11,802 nt of DNA from Dunaliella salina (taxonomy: Eukaryota; Chlorophyta; Chlorophyceae; Chlamydomonadales; Dunaliellaceae): positions 405,816 through 417,617 of the forward strand of contig MU069624.1 in assembly GCA_002284615.2 (NCBI GenBank), written 5' to 3'. Shown here piece after piece: positions 7,306-11,802 of the stretch (its first letter is position 1; each line of letters starts with the position of its first letter). The notes under the pieces were generated by a model. The model was not told where the DNA came from and ran no database searches. It saw only the letters and a list, made by a program, of their open reading frames with translations. A program made the translations under genes and the position numbers.

Positions 7306-7469
7306 CTAGCCGCATGAGGCAACCCCATGAACTTAATGCAAATGAACGCCATGTGCACCTAATAGAAGTCAAGTTCTGTGAAGACACAAGGCCAGTGCAT
7401 CAGTTTAACGCGGCAAAGCAGCAGCATGCAGACCTTTGTAAACTTATCAACGCTAAAGCTGTTACAACA

Positions 7470-7476
7470 TACCCTA
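7470..7476. repeat. TSD of copy B, left copy (TACCCTA)
   Basis: TACCCTA recurs at 7952-7958. Removing one copy and B restores the RLE frame of copy C (KAVTT...ILLGVGG). Confidence 0.85.
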
Positions 7477-7830
7477 GTAGAAGTCAAGTACTGTGAGGAC
7501 ACGCGGCCCAACAGCCAGCTTGAGGCCTCCAAGCAGCAGCACCGCGACCTTTGCCGTCATCTTTCTAGAGCCTCAGCTCAGGTCACCCTCCATACTATCC
7601 TGTTAGGCGTGGGAGGAGTCATCTACACCCCACACACATTGGAGCCTCTAAAAGAGCTTGGTCTTGACACTTACAAGACCACCAAGCTTGCTCGGAAGCT
7701 TCATGCTCATTCTGCCCTGTATGCCTACAAACTTGCCAGCACCAGACGCGCTATTGAGAAAACTTACTTCAACTCTCATCAACAAGATCAGGCACGGGCT
7801 ACTGCCAGTAACCCACCTGATCCCCACTGA
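7477..7830 (+). pseudogene. Copy B: C-terminal part of the RLE domain, frame intact
   Basis: The frame runs from the insertion point (VEVKYCEDTRP) to a TGA at 7828-7830 with no disruption, about 117 codons. EVK is the ExK nuclease motif. VTLHTILLGVGGVIYTPHTL and a helical LARKLHAHSALYAYKL follow, and it ends in SNPPDPH like copy A. The catalytic RPD motif and everything upstream are missing through 5' truncation, so it cannot be functional. The intact frame suggests a recent insertion. Confidence 0.82.
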
Positions 7831-7951
7831 CTTCTTGCTTCTGCTTTCTTTTGGTGAAGCGGATACACGGTGTCTCGGCCCTAGGTATCCTCTTTTCCTT
7901 AATTGATGTGAGGAGTGTTTTCACTGCCTGCGTAGTTTTTCTTTTCTTTCT
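7477..7951 (+). mobile_element. Copy B: short 5'-truncated LINE inserted in copy C
   Basis: A 475-base insertion in the same orientation as C, flanked by TACCCTA. It holds only the end of the RLE domain, a ~120-base 3' untranslated region and a short TTTTC-type tail (7936-7951). Its protein differs from A and C (for example YTPHTLEPLKELGLDTYKTT against YTEHTLKQFKHLGLDHQRAT), so it comes from a different subfamily. The last ~50 bases of its untranslated region are nevertheless shared. Confidence 0.9.
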
Positions 7952-7958
7952 TACCCTA
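7952..7958. repeat. TSD of copy B, right copy (TACCCTA)
   Basis: Matches 7470-7476 exactly, directly after the TTTTCTTTC tail of B. Confidence 0.85.
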
Positions 7959-8317
7959 TTCTCCTGGGAGTAGGTGGAACTATTTACACTGAGCATACCC
8001 TGAAGCCTTTCAAACAACAAGAATTGGATCACCAGCGTGCCACGAAGCTTGCTCAACAACTTCATGCCCATTCTGTTCAATATGCCCACAAACTAGTCAC
8101 CACACGCCGCGCTATTGAAAACAAGAATACTTCCCACAGCCAGGTTCTAGTAACCCTCCAGATCCACATTAGCATTCTCTTTTTTATACCCTGTGGTGGA
8201 GGCGGGACACAGCTCTTTTAAAAGATAAAATTTTTGAGCCCATGTGTCTCCTCTTCCTTAATTGATGTAGGGAGAATTTCTTTGCCTACGTTGTTTTTCT
8301 TTTCTTTTCTTTTCTTT

Positions 8318-8323
8318 TCTGCA
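8318..8323. repeat. TSD of copy C, right copy (TTCTGC)
   Basis: Matches 3519-3524. The first bases merge with the TTTTC tail of C, so the boundary is ambiguous by a few bases. Confidence 0.6.
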
Positions 8324-9085
8324 GCTGGTGAGACCAGTTGAGGTCCATGGTTATTAACATGCCCAGGTACCGGAAAGGTTCATCAGGGTGCATGAATTGG
8401 GCTGGTTGGCCTTGCACCAAAATTCTGCCAGTAAGTAAGTGTTGGGCATAACCTGACAGATTCGTGTTGCCGCGCAGCTGTGTGCTCTCTTTGCTGTGCA
8501 GGATGCAGGTAACCTTGGTCTTGTTTCCAGAGATGATGAGGTTTGTCCAATCTGCATAGAGTGTAAGTTTCTTGGCTTGAAGCTGGAGATTTTGAAATGT
8601 TTTTATTAGACAAATGAGGTCATGAGCAAAGGCCTCATTACTCATTGTGTTTCTAACTTTTTCTTGCGGTGAAGAAGCGGAAGGGGTGCATGCATGTGTG
8701 TAACCTCGGTTACCAACATGCAGCCAGCGGAGCAGGGGCTTGATGTAGATAAGAGGAAGAGAGAAAGTTTGTCTCCTTGTATTGTTCCCCTCTCTACATG
8801 GATTTCAGAGGTGTACTTTCCTGTAGGGAGCCTAACTCGTGTGCTCGCTTGGTGGCAAAGGTTTTTGACCACATCAATAGCATCTGTGGGGAAACCCAGG
8901 TCGTGCATAATAATGAGTAGCTCGTCATGGTCAGTGTTATTGAAGGCGGAGGTAAAATCCACAATGAGGGCAAAGATTTCTTGGTTAAATATCTTTGCAT
9001 CTTCTAGAGCCATGATTAAATTTTGTAGTTGCTTGTATTGTGTTCTTTTTGTGGAATCCAGCTTGCATGTCGCTGAGAATGGAGT
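8324..9085 (-). pseudogene. Copy D: RT palm and thumb
   Basis: Motif A is ALIVDFTSAFNN, with the catalytic Asp at 8959-8957. Motif B is RGTIQGDKLS (about 8793-8764). A frameshift near 8755 follows, after which the frame reads LIYIKPLLRWLHVGNRGY. Motif C is AFAHDL (8633-8616): the first Asp of the usual ADDL is replaced by His, which would abolish polymerase activity. Thumb features follow: KLTLYADWTNLIISGNKTK and FRYLGMLITMDLNWSHQL. Another frameshift near 9035 lies between the insertion site of F and motif A (AEEHSILSDMQAGF on one side, QLQNLIMALEDA on the other). In life the RT copies element RNA into the nicked target. Confidence 0.93.
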
Positions 9086-9096
9086 GCTCTTCTGCA
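9086..9096. repeat. TSD of copy F, left copy (GCTCTTCTGCA)
   Basis: Eleven bases, repeated exactly at 9815-9825. In D they encode AEE(H/L) of the RT, and the RT reading resumes across them. Confidence 0.92.
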
Positions 9097-9109
9097 AGTA
9101 AAGTAAAGT

Positions 9110-9753
9110 CTACGCTGGTACTTTCCAGCGTGCATTAAGGAAAGACCCAACAGTTAGCACTGGCACTAACAGTGAGCCCCACCAAAGAAGGCTAGCTATG
9201 AGCAGCCCAGCTAATGAGGGTCCGGCGGGTCGTCGGCCATCCGTCCGGCTGCGCGCGCGCCTCGCTGTCCTGTTCGCAGCCCTCCCTGTAGCCCCCTCCC
9301 CCAAACGCCCATTGCTTATGTTACTAAATTGGATGGCATTTTTGGTGTTATGAATTTTTGTCAGGGACTTTACGGCGTGATAGTGGAGTTCTTTGGCAGT
9401 CTTGTGAGCTTTGTCTTTTGTTAGGCCAAATTTGCAGAGGGGATCAATGGTGTAGGGATTGAAGATAATTACAGCAACTCCAATTAGTATGGTATGTAGT
9501 GTGACTCTGTTATTGCGGTGTGTGCCTTGAATAGATCTTGTGCGTAAGCTTTCAATGGTGTATTTGTGCTGATTTTGCGCAGTGTGGAGAGTTTGTTCGG
9601 GTTTGGTGTCAGAACAAAATTTGAGCTCAATGACGTGGATGTCTCTGTCTCTGGGATTCAAATCCTGCGGGTGATGTGTGGAGTCTCTGCCTTCAAGGGG
9701 TAAAACTAAAATGCCATCAGGGCGACTGAGCTGTGTGTGTGGTGGTTGTCTGG
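9110..9753 (-). pseudogene. Copy F: RLE nuclease domain with both catalytic motifs
   Basis: A continuous frame from 9753 to a TAG at 9110-9112. It contains RPDGILVLP (about 9735-9709), a spacer of about 27 residues and DIHVIELKFCSDTKP. The RPD and ELK motifs match the PD...(D/E)xK core of restriction-like endonucleases, and the following QTLHTAQNQH fits the Gln-containing helix seen in that fold. VTLHTILIGVAVIIF and a helical region come next. The last ~75 residues lie in what may be 3' untranslated sequence; they read GLLIASLLWWGSLLVP and end ARWKVPA. Copy G shares this end and the same stop. The CCHC knuckle is lost by truncation. Confidence 0.8.
9112..9131 (-). other. 3'-terminal hairpin of copy F
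   Basis: ACGCTGG (9112-9118) pairs with CCAGCGT (9125-9131) around the six-base loop TACTTT. Copy G has the same stem with loop ACACAG (934-953). It lies directly before the TTTAC tail. Confidence 0.75.
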
Positions 9754-9814
9754 ATGGAAACAGTCAATGTGGAATCTGCCGATGGACAGTGTTTGGAATT
9801 TCCATGTCCAGGGA

Positions 9815-9825
9815 GCTCTTCTGCA
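9815..9825. repeat. TSD of copy F, right copy (GCTCTTCTGCA)
   Basis: Exact match to 9086-9096 at the 5' side of F. Confidence 0.92.
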
Positions 9826-10680
9826 TATTCATACAGTGCGTTGGTAATAAAGCGCGTCCAGAGCTTATAGAGAGTACTGGCGAGGCCTACTGGCCTGTAT
9901 GAAGAAATATCAGTCTCTGGTCCCTTTTGTTTGTGGACAAGACTTATGTCGCTAACTTTTCCAGGCTTTAGGAATAATTCCTGTGGTCCATATGATAGTG
10001 GAAAGCTGGTGGAGGATGTCTTTGTGTTGTAAAGGCAAGGCTTTAAGGAGCTCATTGGCAATCCTATCTGGACCTGGAGATTTGTTGTTAGTTAGGGACT
10101 TGATACAGCCGTGAAAGTTACATTTATCAAGGATAGAGTTGAGGAGCCATCTGCGCTTGCAATTCGTCGTGGTTTCCTCTCTGGTGATGGGCGTTTCGAG
10201 TTTGAATGAGTCATAATTATGACTGCTGGACCATGGATAATCCCGCTTGGCCTGGGAGTCGTTGGGCAAATATCCTCCTGTTTTGATGCTGGGAGCCATC
10301 ATGCTTTTCGTGAAGAAGTCTTCTATGATGTTTGCAATTTTGTTGGGTTCTGTGTGGACTGTCTTGATACGCTGATCTTCTAGGGCAAAGAGGTTGGAGG
10401 GCTGACTATGGAAGGCTTTGGAAATTTGGTGATTAGCCTGGGATGGATGTTTGGCAATGGCTTTTTGCTGAGCCTTCTTTGCTTTCTGCTGAGACTTGTT
10501 ACTGTGTGACATGTATATGTTGTTAATTTCTTGTTTAATTTCATGATATGTGGATATAATTAGATCAAGAGGGGGCAGGTTGGAGGGGCATTTGTTTTGC
10601 CTTTCCTTTTTCAGAAAACTGCACAATGGTTTGAGGGCCTGTCGCAGGCTGGGGCTGTGTTCATTGCGCAGGAGAAGTTC
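9826..10680 (-). pseudogene. Copy D: linker and RT fingers
   Basis: This is the same frame as the APE segment, separated from it only by a TAA at 10681-10683. A lysine- and glutamine-rich linker (SQQKAKKAQQKAIAKH) comes first, followed by KSLTNNKSPGPDRIANELLK (about 10110-10051), the RT block that opens the fingers. After IIPKAWK a one-base insertion in an A run near 9958 shifts the frame. It resumes with VSDISLVHKQKG and ISSYRPVGLASTLYKLW, the fingers motif in which the Arg contacts the incoming nucleotide. The reading stops at EYAEE, where copy F is inserted, and continues beyond it. Confidence 0.92.
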
Positions 10681-10683
10681 TTA

Positions 10684-11728
10684 AAGGCTACGGGTGCTCT
10701 GGAGGAGCGGCCATTGTCTTAACAAAAAGCGCAACTGCTTTAGCATGTGACAGAGGTATCTGCGACGTTTGTTAATTTGCCTGGGTTTGAAGTGTCTGTT
10801 ATTTGTTGTTTTTGTTTTGGTGCCGCAGACCGCAAGTGCAGTGTTTTGGCATTCCTGGAGTAGGTTGACAATGTCAGTTGCAAGATCCTCGACAGCTGCT
10901 CTGGCAGATTTTCCACTGAGGTGATGGGGCCTGTTTGGGAGTTTGGCACAAGTGAATTCGAGGTGGTTGAGGTGATTGACTGCGTCTTGATGCATAGGAT
11001 TCAGCTTGTGAAGTATATGGCAGAGCACGTTGTGGGGTGAATAGGATGGGTCAAGCAGGGCATGTTGAAGTTTTCCTTGGTCATGGTCTGAAATAGGGCG
11101 GATGAGGACCCTTTCAGACTTGGGTTTGTCGAGGCTAGGGGGCAAGTTTTTGATTGTTGTGCAGAGGCTGCTGTCAGGAATGGCAGGAATCAAGGGCAAG
11201 TGATCGCTGTGTTTGTATCCCATATCATGAGGAGAGCAGAACAGGTGAGGGTGGTTCTGAGCGAAAGCAGAAAAAAGTATGTCATCTATTTGGCTGTATG
11301 TGTAGGAATTTTGACTATCTTCACTTGCAGAGGTGCAGGAGCAGAAAGGCCAGGGCCGCTCGTGGAGATTTGTGTCAATTGGGATGAGCTTGCTGTTCTG
11401 TAAGAAATGTCTGTATTGGGTGTCTTGCTGGTAGGCAGCTTGGCTACTTCTGTCACTGTTACAGAAAGTGGCATTCATGCCACCCATGAGGATGGGGGTG
11501 CAGGGCTGAGAGTTTATGGCATCTCTTATGTATGTTTCCACGTGGACGTGTTGGCGCTCTCTGAGGTATTCTAGTGAGGGCTGTAGCCCTCATATGTTCA
11601 GATAGTCAACGTTGAAGAATAAAGCTTTGAGCCAACCAAATTTCGTGCGGAATGGCCAAAGCATGGTGGTAGGAGAGTTGCATCAACACAACTCATTGGC
11701 CCTTGTGTGCATTAGCAGGGGGTTGGTA
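10684..11728 (-). pseudogene. Copy D: C-terminal half of the APE endonuclease
   Basis: APE-type endonucleases nick the target DNA to prime reverse transcription. The frame runs from about 11716 with TGA codons at 11683-11685 and 11590-11592. It includes TTMLWPFRTKFGWLKALFF. ILMGGMNATF (about 11493-11464) is the GDxN motif, but the Asp is missing: the usual GGDMN reads GGMN. YSQIDDILF and HSDHLPLI follow, the latter with the catalytic Asp-His pair. The N-terminal half is absent through 5' truncation. After the domain, residues to about 10684 form a helical linker (HALLDPSYSPHNVLCHIL, RRRYLCHMLKQLRFLL). Confidence 0.88.
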
Positions 11729-11748
11729 GGGGGGGCACAGCCCCCCCT
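11728..11748. other. G/C-rich hairpin near the 5' end of copy D
   Basis: AGGGGGGGC (11728-11736) and GCCCCCCCT (11740-11748) form a perfect nine-base-pair stem around ACA. The upstream GCAGGGGG (11715-11722) can pair with CCCCCTGC (11743-11750) as an alternative. It lies at the point where similarity to LINE coding sequence ends, so it may mark the element boundary or belong to the flanking DNA. Confidence 0.6.
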
Positions 11749-11757
11749 GCATGATTC

Positions 11758-11761
<4 letters not shown>

Positions 11762-11802
<41 letters not shown>
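11762..11802. repeat. (CA)n microsatellite running off the right edge
   Basis: About 20 AC units, uninterrupted, to the end of the window. The full length is unknown. Confidence 0.95.

Larger units (their letters stand above)
7306..8160 (+). pseudogene. Copy C: RLE nuclease domain, interrupted by copy B
   Basis: The pieces at 7306-7469 and 7959-8160, plus the start at 3534-3587, encode the C-terminal nuclease-like domain. The motif EVK (in HLIEVKFCEDTRP) is the expected ExK of a PD-(D/E)xK-type or R2-type restriction-like endonuclease. QQHADLCKL follows, then ILLGVGGTIYTEHTL and the helical LAQQLHAHSVQYAHKL. The RPD motif lies upstream of the truncation and is absent. The frame is intact across the B insertion site, so B was not the first lesion. 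Near 8143 a short deletion changes the C-terminus from SSNPPDPH to VTLQIH. Confidence 0.75.
3525..8317 (+). mobile_element. Copy C: 5'-truncated Dualen-like LINE, split by copies A and B
   Basis: The C sequence itself is 3525-3587, 7297-7476 and 7952-8317; the rest is the nested copies A and B. It begins within the RLE region (SHHALRSS near 3547-3570), continues after A with the nuclease core (HLIEVKFCEDTRP near 7350-7390) and after B with ILLGVGGTIYTEHTL. It closes with a 3' untranslated region and a (TTTTC)n tail at 8294-8319. The 3' end closely matches copy A, so both are the same subfamily. C lies in copy D in the opposite orientation, within the RT gene, flanked by TTCTGC. Confidence 0.85.
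9097..9814 (-). mobile_element. Copy F: 5'-truncated LINE inserted in the RT gene of copy D
   Basis: A 718-base insertion flanked by the 11-base GCTCTTCTGCA. On the minus strand it ends in CCAGCGTAGACTTTACTTTACT, a short TTTAC-type tail unlike the CTTTT tail of A, B and C. It carries an almost complete RLE domain and a long 3' region shared with copy G. F and G thus form a second LINE family in this window, related through the RLE but with its own 3' end. Confidence 0.93.
8318..11728 (-). mobile_element. Copy D, main part: APE-RT LINE, host of the nest
   Basis: Read on the minus strand it carries the C-terminal part of an APE endonuclease, a linker and the RT fingers, palm and start of the thumb. 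It is split by copy F (9097-9814) and ends at copy C, behind which it continues at 3524-3391. The 5' end near 11728 lies inside the APE domain, so it is 5'-truncated. In-frame stops, frameshifts and altered catalytic residues show it is long dead. It is the oldest layer of this nest. Whether it belongs to the same subfamily as A cannot be shown, because the two share no overlapping segment. Confidence 0.88.

Noticed and set aside
7314..7830. Apparent tandem duplication of the RLE start in one reading region
   Set aside because: The second copy is a separate insertion (B) flanked by TACCCTA; it is not a domain duplication.
1..11802. CRISPR array, tRNA, rRNA or bacterial operon signals
   Set aside because: No regularly spaced repeats with unique spacers, no tRNA-like cloverleaf or rRNA block noticed, and no operon-like tight packing of intact genes. 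The direct repeats found are target-site duplications and microsatellites.

Overview
The window looks like repeat-rich nuclear DNA of a eukaryote, most likely a green alga. It has no bacterial-type operons. Nearly everything from about 920 to 11730 is made of non-LTR retrotransposon (LINE) copies inserted into one another. The reverse transcriptase (RT), APE endonuclease, RNase H and C-terminal CCHC/RPD...ExK nuclease modules fit the Dualen/RandI group of dual-endonuclease LINEs, first described from Chlamydomonas reinhardtii. The host assignment is inference; the sequence does not name a species.

Layout. (1) 2-535, minus: a 178-codon open frame of unknown function that runs off the left edge. 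(2) 536-921: AT-richer DNA with nothing recognisable. (3) 922-1422, minus: the 3' end of a LINE, copy G. (4) About 1424-3390, plus: an old, decayed relative of the PHD-containing LINE, copy E. (5) 3391-11728, minus: the host element of the nest, copy D, with APE, RT fingers, RT palm and RT thumb. D is split by two insertions: copy F at 9097-9814 and copy C at 3525-8317. C is itself split by copy A (3588-7296, minus) and copy B (7477-7951, plus). (6) 11728-11802: a G/C hairpin and a CA microsatellite at the right edge.

The nesting is supported by target-site duplications (TSDs) read directly from the sequence: GCTCTTCTGCA around F, TTCTGC around C, CCACCAGAA around A and TACCCTA around B. When the insertions are mentally removed, each interrupted coding frame resumes in the right order. 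In particular, the RT of D stops at 8324 and continues at 3524. The relative order of events is D first, then C and F, then A and B.

Taken together, the copies suggest an ancestral protein with APE, RT, PHD finger, RNase H, CCHC zinc knuckle and restriction-like endonuclease (RLE), followed by a 3' end with a short repeated tail. No single copy here holds all of these modules, so the full order is inferred from D plus A. All sizeable copies carry nonsense codons, frameshifts or lost catalytic residues, so nothing here looks able to transpose on its own. The most interesting points are the PHD finger between RT and RNase H, the 3'-terminal hairpin of F and G with a conserved stem but different loops, the shared 3' block of A, B and C, and the target-copied 14-base repeat at the 5' junction of A.
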